A DNA stretch of 64,000 nt, from contig CAJQIB010000041.1 of the NCBI GenBank assembly GCA_905478325.1, positions 1 to 64,000 on the forward strand, given 5' to 3'. Both the position numbers and the translations under genes were made by a program. Numbering within the stretch: position 1 is the first letter of the stretch; each line of letters begins with the position of its first letter. The notes under the pieces are model-generated. The model was not told the origin of the DNA. It saw only the letters and a list, made by a program, of their open reading frames with translations, and made no database searches. The stretch is from an uncultured Flavobacteriales bacterium. Its GTDB lineage: Bacteria; Bacteroidota; Bacteroidia; Flavobacteriales_D; Sanyastnellaceae. Shown here piece by piece: positions 56,400 to 64,000 of this stretch.

Positions 56400-56434
56400 C
56401 AACGCCTTGGACCGTTGGCCTCTTTGAAACTGAA

Positions 56435-57358
56435 TCAGGCGCCGATCTGCTCGGCATAGGCGACTGCAATAGCCGCACCCAATCGGGCATTGTTGGCAAC
56501 CAGCGCACGGTTGGCGTCCAAACTTTCTCCCCCCGTTGCCTTGGCCACTTGCTGCAACAAAAACGGTGTAACATCTTTGCCCTGCACGCCTTGTTCTTCC
56601 GCCAAAATTAGGGCTGCATCCGTGGCCTGTTGAATGGCATTGGAATCTGCAGCATGCTCGACAGGAACAGGATTCGCAACGAGAATAGCTCCCTCCAAAC
56701 CCAACGTCCACTTCGCCTCCATCGCACGTGCTATGGTCATGGGATCGTCAGCACGATGGACCAAAGGCAAACCGCTTGATGGCACAAAAAAAGCGGGAAA
56801 AAAATCCGTCTTGTACCCGAGAACGGTGACCCCTTTTGTTTCCAACGATTCCAATGTTTTTGGAAGATCCAAAATGGATTTTGCTCCAGCGCTAACAACC
56901 GCAACACGTGCTCTGGCGAGTTCCGGCAAATCGGCTGAAACATCCCAAGAATCTGCCACGCCTCTGTGAACGCCTCCTATTCCACCGGTAACGAAAACCC
57001 GAATACCTGCCAGATCAGCACCGATCAAGGTGCCCGAAACTGTTGTGGCTCCCAATTTCCCCGAGGCCAATACCATGGGCAGGTCACGTCGAGACACTTT
57101 GATCACACCCTTTTCTGTGGCCAGTCGGTATAACATGTCTTCATCGCACCCAACTTGGATGCAACCGTTCATCACGGCGATGGTCGCAGGCACCGCTCCA
57201 CCCTCACGAATGATAGACTCCAAGTGCTTGGCTGTTTCCAAATTTTGAGGGTACGGCATGCCATGGGCCACGATTGTGGATTCCAACGCGACAACAGGCC
57301 GACCCGAAGCCAACGCTTCCTGAACCTCTTCCGATATGTTCAAACGTTCATTCACCAT
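56435..57358 (-). CDS. psuG: Pseudouridine-5'-phosphate glycosidase
   Basis: Cleaves pseudouridine 5'-phosphate to uracil and ribose 5-phosphate. The sequence shows the family blocks [58 protein letters not shown] and [18 protein letters not shown]. Length 307 from Met57358; this start overlaps the obgE stop by 7 bases, whereas Met57385 would add 9 residues of unlikely sequence. No kinase (PsuK) gene is adjacent, so the pathway is incomplete in this window. Confidence 0.92.
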   Translation of the reverse strand: MVNERLNISEEVQEALASGRPVVALESTIVAHGMPYPQNLETAKHLESIIREGGAVPATIAVMNGCIQVGCDEDMLYRLATEKGVIKVSRRDLPMVLASGKLGATTVSGTLIGADLAGIRVFVTGGIGGVHRGVADSWDVSADLPELARARVAVVSAGAKSILDLPKTLESLETKGVTVLGYKTDFFPAFFVPSSGLPLVHRADDPMTIARAMEAKWTLGLEGAILVANPVPVEHAADSNAIQQATDAALILAEEQGVQGKDVTPFLLQQVAKATGGESLDANRALVANNARLGAAIAVAYAEQIGA

Positions 57359-58353
57359 ACTGTAGCAGAGTCCATGGCTTGCCAAACAGCGTCTTTGAGT
57401 TCTACAATGCCCATTTGGGCTACACTCGAAAAATAGAGATGTTCCAAATTGCCCAATTCCGCACTGATTCCCATCCTCAACTCGTCATCCAACAAATCAC
57501 TTTTTGATATGCCTAAAATGCGTTTCTTCTTCAGCAGGTCTGGATTGTACTTCTCCAACTCGTTGAGCAACGTATTGTACTCTGTTTCGATATCATCACT
57601 GTCAGCAGGCACGAGGAAAAGCAACACCGGATTCCGCTCGATGTGACGCAAAAAACGAAGCCCCAGCCCTTTCCCTTCACTCGCCCCTTCGATAATGCCC
57701 GGTATATCAGCCATTACAAAGGACCGGTCATCACGGTATGCCACCATCCCTAAATTGGGCTTTAACGTGGTAAATGGATAATCTGCAATCTCAGGTTTCG
57801 CAGCACTGATGACTGATAGCAGCGTGGATTTCCCAGCATTGGGGAATCCCACCAAGCCAACATCCGCCAACAGTTTCAACTCAAGAATTTTCCATTCCTC
57901 CACAGCATCCTCCCCTGGTTGGGCAAAACGCGGAGTTTGTCGGGTTGGGCTTTTAAAGTGATCGTTGCCCAATCCTCCTCGCCCACCCGCCGTGATGACG
58001 ACCTCTTGGCCATCCTCTATGATTTCAACAAGCACCTCTTCGGTGTCGGCGTCCTTGATGAGTGTTCCCAAGGGCACATCGATATAGCGGTCTTCGCCAT
58101 CGCCACCGTGTTTGTGCTGACCACGACCCGGTTCTCCCGGTTTCGCAAAGACGTGGCGGCTGTATTTTAAGTGAAGCAGCGTCCAAAACTGGCTGTTCCC
58201 TCGAGCGATGACGTGACCGCCTCTACCTCCGTCTCCGCCATCGGGTCCTCCCTTTGCCGTCACACGGTTTCGCATGAAGTGTGCAGAGCCTGCGCCACCT
58301 TTTCCGGAACGGCAGCAGATCTTTACGTAGTCGACAAAATTTTCACTGGCCAT
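57352..58353 (-). CDS. obgE: GTPase ObgE/CgtA
   Basis: Essential ribosome-assembly GTPase. The Obg glycine-rich fold covers about residues 1-157 ([27 protein letters not shown]), the P-loop is [12 protein letters not shown] and the G4/G5 region lies in the last third. Length 333, without the C-terminal TGS domain. Start overlaps no other gene; adk is 16 bases upstream, so it belongs to the adk-obgE-psuG run. Confidence 0.95.
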   Translation of the reverse strand: MASENFVDYVKICCRSGKGGAGSAHFMRNRVTAKGGPDGGDGGRGGHVIARGNSQFWTLLHLKYSRHVFAKPGEPGRGQHKHGGDGEDRYIDVPLGTLIKDADTEEVLVEIIEDGQEVVITAGGRGGLGNDHFKSPTRQTPRFAQPGEDAVEEWKILELKLLADVGLVGFPNAGKSTLLSVISAAKPEIADYPFTTLKPNLGMVAYRDDRSFVMADIPGIIEGASEGKGLGLRFLRHIERNPVLLFLVPADSDDIETEYNTLLNELEKYNPDLLKKKRILGISKSDLLDDELRMGISAELGNLEHLYFSSVAQMGIVELKDAVWQAMDSATVW

Positions 58354-58369
58354 GGAAAGGGGATTTCAA

Positions 58370-58939
58370 TCAGGCCGGAATGGCCATGCGCAACCGATCT
58401 GTAATTTCTTCAACCGAACCCATTCCATCCACACCTGTGAATTTTCCTTGGGTCGCATAATGACTCGCCACAGGCGCTGTTTCTGCGTTATAAACGTCAA
58501 TGCGCTTTTGGATGACCGCTGGATTCGCGTCATCAGGGCGTCCACTCGTCTTCGCACGATTCAAAAGTCGAGCCTTCAATTCCTCTTCCTCAACATCCAA
58601 TGAAAGCATGCATGAAATCGGCGTTCCACGTTCATTCAAAAACACATCCAAAGCTTCAGCCTGAGCCGTTGTGCGTGGAAAACCGTCAAAGATGAAACCG
58701 CCTGCATCGGAATGCTGATTGACTTCAGACTCCAGCATGCGAATCGTTACGTCATCGGGCACCAATTGGCCTTGATCCATAAAGGATTGCGCCATTTTAC
58801 CCAACTCGGTTCCACCCTTGATGTTGGTCCTAAATATATCCCCAGTACTCAGATGCACCAGTCCATAGGATTCAACCAAAAATGAACTCTGCGTTCCCTT
58901 ACCAGCGCCCGGTGGGCCAAATAATACGATGTTCAGCAT
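58370..58939 (-). CDS. adk: Adenylate kinase
   Basis: Interconverts ATP+AMP and 2 ADP. P-loop GPPGAGKGTQ (residues 7-16), AMP-binding HLSTGDIFR and GFPRTTAQAEALD, and a short LID region between residues 122 and 145, so the protein is the short (189 residue) type lacking the zinc-finger LID. It leads obgE by 16 bases. A perfect -7 element lies 76 bases upstream. Confidence 0.95.
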   Translation of the reverse strand: MLNIVLFGPPGAGKGTQSSFLVESYGLVHLSTGDIFRTNIKGGTELGKMAQSFMDQGQLVPDDVTIRMLESEVNQHSDAGGFIFDGFPRTTAQAEALDVFLNERGTPISCMLSLDVEEEELKARLLNRAKTSGRPDDANPAVIQKRIDVYNAETAPVASHYATQGKFTGVDGMGSVEEITDRLRMAIPA

Positions 58940-59015
58940 CGGATTCAGTCTTTATAATCGCTTCGACACGCGTTAGCACGCCAAAAAAGCGGAATGGATC
59001 TTGAAATCAAAGGCC

Positions 59016-59023
59016 CAAAGGTA
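59016..59023 (-). promoter_or_regulatory. adk -7 promoter element
   Basis: Minus-strand TACCTTTG, a perfect TAnnTTTG match, 76 bases upstream of the adk start; no TTG at standard -33 spacing. Confidence 0.4.
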
Positions 59024-59066
59024 GCGCAGAGACGGACGACCTTTTCCTACAATAAAAATCCGCTTT

Positions 59067-59129
59067 TCACTCCGGAGTGATGCCGTAACTTCGCCCCGAG
59101 TATTCAAATTCTCGGGTGCTTTCGGCACC
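59067..59129 (+). promoter_or_regulatory. lpdA promoter region with palindrome and 5' leader hairpins
   Basis: A perfect 14-bp palindrome TCACTCCGGAGTGA (59067-59080) ends 5 bases before the -7-like TAACTTCG (59086-59093). Downstream are two overlapping hairpins, CCCGAG/CTCGGG (59095-59100, 59111-59116) and GGTGC/GCACC (59115-59119, 59125-59129), then TTTTTTT (59135-59141). Operator and attenuator functions are inferences. Confidence 0.35.
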
Positions 59130-59156
59130 TCCTATTTTTTTGACATTTGAAGTAAG

Positions 59157-60545
59157 ATGAAATACGACGTTATTGTACTTGGAAGTGGCCCTGGAGGCTA
59201 CGTAACCGCGATTCGCGCTAGCCAATTGGGGTTGAAAACTGCTGTCATTGAACGGGAAGCTTTAGGCGGTATCTGCCTAAACTGGGGATGCATTCCCACC
59301 AAAGCCCTGCTCAAAAGCGCCAATGTTTTTGAATACATCAACCATGCTGAAGACTATGGCATCCAAGTGAATGTTCCAAAAGCGGACTTCACGGGAATGG
59401 TCAATCGCAGCCGCGGAGTGGCCGACGGCATGTCTAAAGGCGTGCAGTTCTTGATGAAAAAGAACAAAATCGACGTGATCATGGGTGACGGTCGATTGCT
59501 TGCTGGCAAGAAGATTGAAGTCACTGCAACAGACGGCACCAAGCAAACCGTTGCCGGAGACCACATCATCATTGCGACCGGAGCGCGAAGTCGTCACCTG
59601 CCTTCGCTTCCTCAGGACGGGAAGAACATCATAGGCTACCGTGAAGCCATGACTTTGAAAACGCAACCAAAGCGCTTGGTCGTTGTGGGCTCTGGTGCTA
59701 TTGGGGCTGAATTTGCATACTTCTACAATGCGATTGGAACAGAAGTCACTGTGGTTGAATACCAGGACCGCATAGTCCCTGTTGAGGATGCCGACGTGAG
59801 CAAGCAACTTGAGAAAAGCTTTAAAAAGGCAGGTATTAAGGTGATGACCTCCTCTGAGGTTTTGGGCGTAGAAACCGGTGCGAAAGAGAATACGGTGCGC
59901 ATCAAAACGAAGAAAGGAGAAGAGACCATCGCTTGTGACGTCGTTTTGAGTGCTGCGGGAGTGGTTGCCAACATTGAAAACATTGGCCTAGAAGACGTTG
60001 GCATTGTTGTGGACCAGGGGAAATTGGTCGTTGATCCCTATTACGCCACCAACATCCCCGGATACTATGCGATTGGCGATTGTGTTCCTGGACCGTCATT
60101 GGCACACGTTGCCTCTGCTGAAGGCATCACCTGTGTCGAAAAAATCGCGGGACAGCGCCCTGAACCGATCGATTATGGCAACATCCCCGGCTGCACCTAT
60201 TGCTTCCCGGAAGTCGCGAGTGTGGGCATGACAGAAGCACAAGCAAAAGACGCTGGACACGAGATTAAAATCGGAAAGTTTCCGTTTTCTGCTTCAGGAA
60301 AGGCAAGCGCATCAGGACACAAGGACGGCTTTGTAAAGCTCATCTTCGATGCGAAATACGGCGAATTATTGGGAGGTCATATGATCGGAGCCAATGTGAC
60401 GGAAATGGTCGCCGAATTGGTTGTCTTGCGAAAGCTGGAGACGACTGGGCATGAGCTCATCAAAACCATCCACCCACACCCGACTTTGAGTGAAGCCGTT
60501 ATGGAGGCTGCAGCTGCAGCATACGGCGAGGTGATTCACCTCTAA
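59157..60545 (+). CDS. lpdA: Dihydrolipoyl dehydrogenase (E3)
   Basis: Flavoprotein reoxidising dihydrolipoamide of 2-oxoacid dehydrogenase complexes. FAD motif GSGPGGYVTAIRASQLG, the redox disulfide GGICLNWGCIPTKALLKS, NAD motif VVVGSGAIGAEFAYFY and the C-terminal HPHPTLSEAVMEAA with the catalytic His-Glu pair are present. 462 residues. It lies 3 kb from the fused E1 gene but not in its operon; leader and terminator suggest it is transcribed alone. Confidence 0.96.
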   Translation: MKYDVIVLGSGPGGYVTAIRASQLGLKTAVIEREALGGICLNWGCIPTKALLKSANVFEYINHAEDYGIQVNVPKADFTGMVNRSRGVADGMSKGVQFLMKKNKIDVIMGDGRLLAGKKIEVTATDGTKQTVAGDHIIIATGARSRHLPSLPQDGKNIIGYREAMTLKTQPKRLVVVGSGAIGAEFAYFYNAIGTEVTVVEYQDRIVPVEDADVSKQLEKSFKKAGIKVMTSSEVLGVETGAKENTVRIKTKKGEETIACDVVLSAAGVVANIENIGLEDVGIVVDQGKLVVDPYYATNIPGYYAIGDCVPGPSLAHVASAEGITCVEKIAGQRPEPIDYGNIPGCTYCFPEVASVGMTEAQAKDAGHEIKIGKFPFSASGKASASGHKDGFVKLIFDAKYGELLGGHMIGANVTEMVAELVVLRKLETTGHELIKTIHPHPTLSEAVMEAAAAAYGEVIHL

Positions 60546-60565
60546 CACTGCGACACGAGCGAAAC

Positions 60566-60600
60566 AAAAAAGCCCGGAACTGTGTGTTCCGGGCTTTTTT
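60566..60600. terminator. Strong intrinsic terminator after lpdA
   Basis: Perfect 15-bp stem (60566-60580 with 60586-60600) around the loop TGTGT, with A6 and T6 runs at the ends; convergent to the DUF5715 gene stop. Confidence 0.96.
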
Positions 60601-60650
60601 TATGGAACGCATTCAACGACGATCGAATGGTGCCCGTGGATTGGATTCTC

Positions 60651-61436
60651 CTACGGTCGCAAGGTCACATGCATGCAGGCATTTTCTGGTATCACCAAGA
60701 TGCGTTTCTCCTTTTGATATTGACTCAGGACTTGCTGAATCGCCCGCGTAGGTGCCGAACAGTCGGCACCATTGTCAGGACGGTCCGTAAAGGCAATGTC
60801 AAATGACGCGCCGTAACTGTGCGTAGAAGCTTTACCAATGGCATTGTAATTCCGTCTTCCCAATCGATTCTGCTGCTTTACTGTTCGCGTCAAACTCGTA
60901 ACCCGAATCCGCGTGCCCTCGCTGGAAGTCCCTTCCAACAGATCCGCAAAATCATTCCCTAAATCTTCGAGCAGTTCTTTCACTTCGGGCAACAAAACGG
61001 CATGACTATGGGAAAGTGCGCTGATGTGATATCCACGCGCATCGCTGACCTCAACCAACTTTCCATTGCGTTTCCCCGCATTCATTTCATTCTTGTCCTT
61101 GACAAAAAAGCTGTTGGGCAAATTCCGAGCCGCTCTTCGATGCTCTGTGTATGGATTCTTAGCCAGCTTCAGCACGTTTTTGTTGCAACTGCACGGTAGC
61201 ACAACCTCTTCGGTCGCCTTCACACTCTTCACAGTAGGCTCCGGAGCTTCACGTATTGCAGTGACGGTGGCGGGCCCTGGAACCGTCACATTGTGCTCAG
61301 GGTGAGAAAGGACCTGTGCATCCAAACCCACCTCGGGAGCCACCCATGCCGCCAAACCAAAACTGAACAACACCATACCTCCAAGTACCAGTCCAATTCG
61401 ATCCCAACGGTATTTCTTTTTACTCCTAACGGTCAT
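60651..61436 (-). CDS. DUF5715 (M15-like) membrane-anchored protein
   Basis: Single N-terminal helix (RIGLVLGGMVLFSFGLAAWV), a linker of about 60 residues, then a C-terminal domain of the M15 carboxypeptidase-like fold: SLTRTVKQQNRLGRRNYN, GKASTHSYGASFDIAF (the usual SxHxxGxAxD pattern) and CMHVTL at the end, where zinc ligands His/Asp/His can be placed. These are the expected residues of D,D-carboxypeptidase-like enzymes. Start could also be Met61454. Role in cell-wall metabolism is inferred. Confidence 0.8.
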   Translation of the reverse strand: MTVRSKKKYRWDRIGLVLGGMVLFSFGLAAWVAPEVGLDAQVLSHPEHNVTVPGPATVTAIREAPEPTVKSVKATEEVVLPCSCNKNVLKLAKNPYTEHRRAARNLPNSFFVKDKNEMNAGKRNGKLVEVSDARGYHISALSHSHAVLLPEVKELLEDLGNDFADLLEGTSSEGTRIRVTSLTRTVKQQNRLGRRNYNAIGKASTHSYGASFDIAFTDRPDNGADCSAPTRAIQQVLSQYQKEKRILVIPENACMHVTLRP

Positions 61437-61578
61437 GGACGCAATTTCATTCATTTCAAGGATTATCCTTCACGCAGTAAACATGAAATCCCCACAACGT
61501 TCTTGTGAAAAAGAACACCCACAGAATGCTGTAACCTTTTTTCAAAAAGGACAGTATATCCAGTAAATAAGTACTGCA

Positions 61579-62121
61579 ATGATGTCAGGAATTGGAGCAA
61601 AAATCATGCATCCTTCGCACGGAGAGGGAGTCATCTTTGGAAGAGACGGAGACTTTTGGAGGGTCTACTTTCAGAATCACGGAGAAAAATCCATCGCTTC
61701 TGAATACGCTGGTATGGAAATTCTAGAGCCCGCAATGGACTTAGCGAAGCCCGACCTCAGCGACATCATGACCGCCATGGAACATGTGATGGAAGACTTT
61801 GCAGACCGATTGCGCGGGGAAGACCGCCCTCAGGATGTTGAGCTGGCAGACAAATGGGATGGCGGCAATCTTCTGATTCAATCCGCTGACCCCGACCTCA
61901 AAGCCAAAGAAATCCCTGTCGATGCCTTCTTTCATAAAATCGTTATGACCCGAGATCGCCTGCGGGTTCTCGAGGCAAAAATCAATGCCAACGCCAAACT
62001 AGCGGATTCCGATAAATTGGAAATCCAGCAGTACATCACGAAAATTTACGGCTCGCTAACGACCTTCAATGTGCTCTTTAAGTACAAAGAGGATTGGTTT
62101 GTAGGCGAGAAAAAAAGCTGA
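61579..62121 (+). CDS. Hypothetical protein with UvrD-type Tudor-like N-terminal domain
   Basis: A 180-residue protein. Residues 5-50 (GAKIMHPSHGEGVIFGRDGD ... YFQNHGEKSI ... GMEILEP) follow the Gx(V/I)xHPxxGEGxV ... VxFxxxGxKxI pattern seen in the C-terminal Tudor-like domain of UvrD/PcrA helicases (inference from pattern). The rest is helical with a charged D/E/K-rich region (about 60-180). No membrane segment. It is followed at 39 bases by a 60-residue gene and then the transporter, so may be co-transcribed with them. Function unknown. Confidence 0.6.
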   Translation: MMSGIGAKIMHPSHGEGVIFGRDGDFWRVYFQNHGEKSIASEYAGMEILEPAMDLAKPDLSDIMTAMEHVMEDFADRLRGEDRPQDVELADKWDGGNLLIQSADPDLKAKEIPVDAFFHKIVMTRDRLRVLEAKINANAKLADSDKLEIQQYITKIYGSLTTFNVLFKYKEDWFVGEKKS

Positions 62122-62159
62122 CCCACCTTAACTTGCCTCGCAACTCAAGAGATCGAGGC

Positions 62160-62342
62160 ATGAAAACACCATTATTCTTCTGGCAAGCGCTTAGCTTGAT
62201 CAACCGTCTGATGCTCCCACGAATGAGCAAAAAGACGAATTTGGCTGGATTAAAGAAGTGGGAACAAGCCATCGTAGGATGGCGCATGTGGGTCACTTAC
62301 CGCCTGCTTGACACCCAAAATGCAGCGAAGAAAACGCCATGA
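62160..62342 (+). CDS. Small basic protein, 60 residues, upstream of transporter
   Basis: A 60-residue basic protein beginning MKTPLFFWQALSLINRL and ending AAKKTP; hydrophobic-aromatic segments at residues 5-17 and 36-49 (EQAIVGWRMWVTY) could associate with the membrane. Its TGA overlaps the transporter ATG in an ATGA, so translation appears coupled. No family recognised. Also possible that only part of the open frame (62094 start) is used, but that leaves an unlikely N-terminus. Confidence 0.5.
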   Translation: MKTPLFFWQALSLINRLMLPRMSKKTNLAGLKKWEQAIVGWRMWVTYRLLDTQNAAKKTP

Positions 62343-63607
62343 GTCAGACAAAACGCACGGCGCATTGGACGCACGTTTTGGGTCCTGGAATCCTATTTGC
62401 ATCCACAGCGATTGGAGTGAGCCATTTGGTTCAGTCAACGCGCGCTGGGGCGTTGGTTGGCTTTGGACTCGTGTGGGCTGTGGTTGCAGCCAACGTGGCC
62501 AAGTACCCTTTTTTTGAATTTGGCAGCCGTTATGCCAACGCAACTGGAGAATCGCTCGTAGAAGGATATCGATCCATGGGGAAAGGAGCTGCGCTGCTCT
62601 ACCTCATCATCACCGTTAGCACATGTTTTTTCGTGATGGGTGCCATCGGCATTGTCACCGCCTCATTTTTGGATAATTTATTTGGCATTTCCAACGCGCT
62701 CGAGATGAATGCGACGCCAGCAGTGGCCGTCGCCGTCTTTGCTTTGGCGACTTCGCTTCTTTTCTGGGGGCAATACAAGGCCCTCGATTCCTTGATTAAG
62801 ATCATCGCCGGAGTTTTGCTCATCAGCACACTCGGCGCATTCATCGCAGCCCTATTCCACACGCCACTGAGTGCCGTACCTCCTCCTCCGATTGACTTCA
62901 CGCCGTGGTCCGGAGCGGGGCTGGCTTTTCTCATTGCTCTGATGGGATGGATGCCCACTGCCGTAGACCTCAGTTCATGGAATAGCATTTGGACGCTTGA
63001 ACGCATAGAGCAAACAGGTTACCATCCGCCGCTGCGAGATACACTCCGAGAGTTCAATGTTGGGTTTCTCTTTTCGGCTGGATTGGCTCTGCTTTTTTTG
63101 GGCTTGGGCGCTTTGCTTTTTTATGCGCATCATGTTGAGTTTCCAGAGGGCACCGCAGCATTTGCGTCAGGAGTTGTGCAGCTATACACAGAAGCCATTG
63201 GGTCCTGGAGTTGGTGGATCATTGCCACGGCAGCATTCTCAGCCATGCTCGGAACCTGCATCGCTTGCCTAGACGGCTATTCAAGGTCGTTGGCGCGGTC
63301 CATCGCTACGCTAACGGGTTCTGGATCATCAAAGCGTACGCACCATGAACGGTTGAGCTTGGTTGGCGTTGCGATCGGCGCGTTGACATTGATTCTGGTT
63401 TTTCCCGATGACATTACGATTTTGGTTGATATCGCTACGACACTGAGTTTCTTAGTTGCTCCTCTTGTTGCAGGAGCCAACTTGTATCTCGTGACGCGAA
63501 AGTCCTTTCCCTTGGAGGCGCGTCCTCCGCGTTGGATGATTTTCCTTTCCTGGGGAGGATTGCTCTTTTTAACGGGGTTCAGCCTACTCTTCTTGTTTGG
63601 CCGCTAA
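62339..63607 (+). CDS. NRAMP-family transporter with non-canonical metal site
   Basis: A 422-residue membrane protein with about 11 hydrophobic helices and the LeuT-like NRAMP pattern. In canonical members, TM1 has DPGN and TM6 has MPH; here TM1 is LGPGILFASTAIGVSHLV (G-P-G, residues 15-17, no D or N) and TM6 is MGWMPTAVDLSSW (residues 202-214, T instead of H). Such a variant group exists in Bacteroidota as I recall, still annotated as divalent metal transporters. Substrate, metal or otherwise, is therefore unsettled. Probably the last gene of the 61579-62339 run. Confidence 0.75.
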   Translation: MSQTKRTAHWTHVLGPGILFASTAIGVSHLVQSTRAGALVGFGLVWAVVAANVAKYPFFEFGSRYANATGESLVEGYRSMGKGAALLYLIITVSTCFFVMGAIGIVTASFLDNLFGISNALEMNATPAVAVAVFALATSLLFWGQYKALDSLIKIIAGVLLISTLGAFIAALFHTPLSAVPPPPIDFTPWSGAGLAFLIALMGWMPTAVDLSSWNSIWTLERIEQTGYHPPLRDTLREFNVGFLFSAGLALLFLGLGALLFYAHHVEFPEGTAAFASGVVQLYTEAIGSWSWWIIATAAFSAMLGTCIACLDGYSRSLARSIATLTGSGSSKRTHHERLSLVGVAIGALTLILVFPDDITILVDIATTLSFLVAPLVAGANLYLVTRKSFPLEARPPRWMIFLSWGGLLFLTGFSLLFLFGR

Positions 63608-63636
63608 AGCCGTCTCGAACACAGGCATCACCGGCT

Positions 63637-64000
63637 TTATTGACTCCCTGCAATGCGCCCAAGTACATACAGCATTTCGAGCGCTATTTCGCTTGAACGT
63701 TCAGCATAAATAGCCCGAGCAGACGGGGTTCCATCACTGACCTTTGGATCGGAGTAAGGAAGCGCAATGCGTCGGAATGCACCGGGAATGAAGGGGCATC
63801 CTCGATCCGCTTCATCGCATGTTGTCACCGCAATAAAATCCTGTTTGGGCAAAGCTTCGGCCTCCAACGTTTTGGAAAAACAGTGCAACGGATGTACGGG
63901 GTTGGCCCCATAAACGGCATGTGATTCAATGGCTTTGCCATCCACTTGCTTCACGACAAAGCCACGGTCTTCAAGAGCCTGAATGGCATTCGGGTGAAAC
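63637..64000 (-). CDS. Low-molecular-weight phosphatase/arsenate reductase-type protein, 5' end outside window
   Basis: Only the C-terminal 120 codons are in the window; the frame stays open to the edge, continuing as FHPNAIQALEDRGFVVKQVD ahead of the first Met-like codon. The fragment has NPVHPLHCFSKTL and FIAVTTCDEADRGCPFIPG, like the C-terminal half of LMW-PTP/ArsC-type proteins of Bacteroidota (VTTCDxADxxCP). The catalytic CxxxxxR loop would lie in the missing N-terminus. Convergent with the transporter gene (29 bases between stops). Confidence 0.7.
   Translation of the reverse strand, partial: FHPNAIQALEDRGFVVKQVDGKAIESHAVYGANPVHPLHCFSKTLEAEALPKQDFIAVTTCDEADRGCPFIPGAFRRIALPYSDPKVSDGTPSARAIYAERSSEIALEMLYVLGRIAGSQ

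Noticed and set aside
63606-63638. AAAGCCG/CGGCTTT stem after the transporter gene
   Set aside because: Loop of 19 bases and short T-run make it too weak to call.

Overview
The window is about 64 kb of a gene-dense bacterial chromosome with no rRNA, tRNA, CRISPR array or insertion sequence that I could see. It points to a Bacteroidota member, most likely Flavobacteriales (inference). The support is a type IX secretion C-terminal domain, a TonB receptor with a carboxypeptidase-D-like N-terminal domain, Bacteroidota-typical small families (DUF3822, DUF2007, DUF1573, DUF5715, a DUF6435-like protein), an alpha-beta fused 2-oxoacid dehydrogenase E1, and recurrent -7 promoter elements of the Bacteroidota type (TAnnTTTG and TAnnTTCG). 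Secreted proteins with Cys-rich NYxxxAxxDDGSC repeats suggest an aquatic or marine lineage (inference).

Layout. 1-6.1 kb: an HdrE/HdrC-like plus HdrB-like iron-sulfur pair, fabG, a membrane-anchored von Willebrand A protein and a prohibitin-type SPFH protein. 6.1-13.8 kb (minus strand): rpmB, cinA, a large T9SS-exported protein, and the lipid/proteostasis run rsfS-ftsH-DUF2007-cdsA-psd. 13.9-22.7 kb: birA, an SRPBCC protein, divergent pyrE and NUDIX genes, then DUF3822-rsmD-coaD with a secreted thioredoxin-fold protein, a RecD/Dda-like helicase and ndk. 22.8-35 kb: rocD, a cysteine-synthase-family enzyme, a LolC-like permease, NamZ-type muramidase, a lipoprotein, aconitase, a MacB-like permease, a TlpA-type lipoprotein. 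34.5-43.3 kb: ppk-ppx polyphosphate genes, a peroxiredoxin, an alpha/beta hydrolase, katG, and a small-protein/SDR/flavin-reductase operon. 43.3-53.7 kb: valS, a DUF1573 protein, a 1318-residue secreted tandem-hydrolase-fold protein and a TonB receptor. 53.7-64 kb: S4 protein with E1 fusion, psuG-obgE-adk, lpdA (E3), DUF5715, a Tudor-like protein, a 60-residue protein, an atypical NRAMP-family transporter and the 3' part of a phosphatase/arsenate-reductase-type gene.

How the genes relate. Most of the window is housekeeping: fatty acid and phospholipid synthesis (fabG, cdsA, psd), membrane quality control (ftsH, prohibitin), TCA and 2-oxoacid oxidation (acn, E1, lpdA), polyphosphate (ppk, ppx), oxidative defence (katG, peroxiredoxin) and ribosome/translation (rpmB, rsmD, rsfS, valS, obgE). 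The most unusual content is (i) the 1318-residue exported protein whose two hydrolase-like repeats both lack the nucleophile serine, beside a TonB receptor without SusD; (ii) at least eight genes whose start codon lies exactly four bases after a -7-like element, implying leaderless mRNAs; (iii) an NRAMP-family protein lacking the canonical metal-site motifs; and (iv) an SDR lacking its catalytic tyrosine, coupled to an easily missed 57-codon gene.
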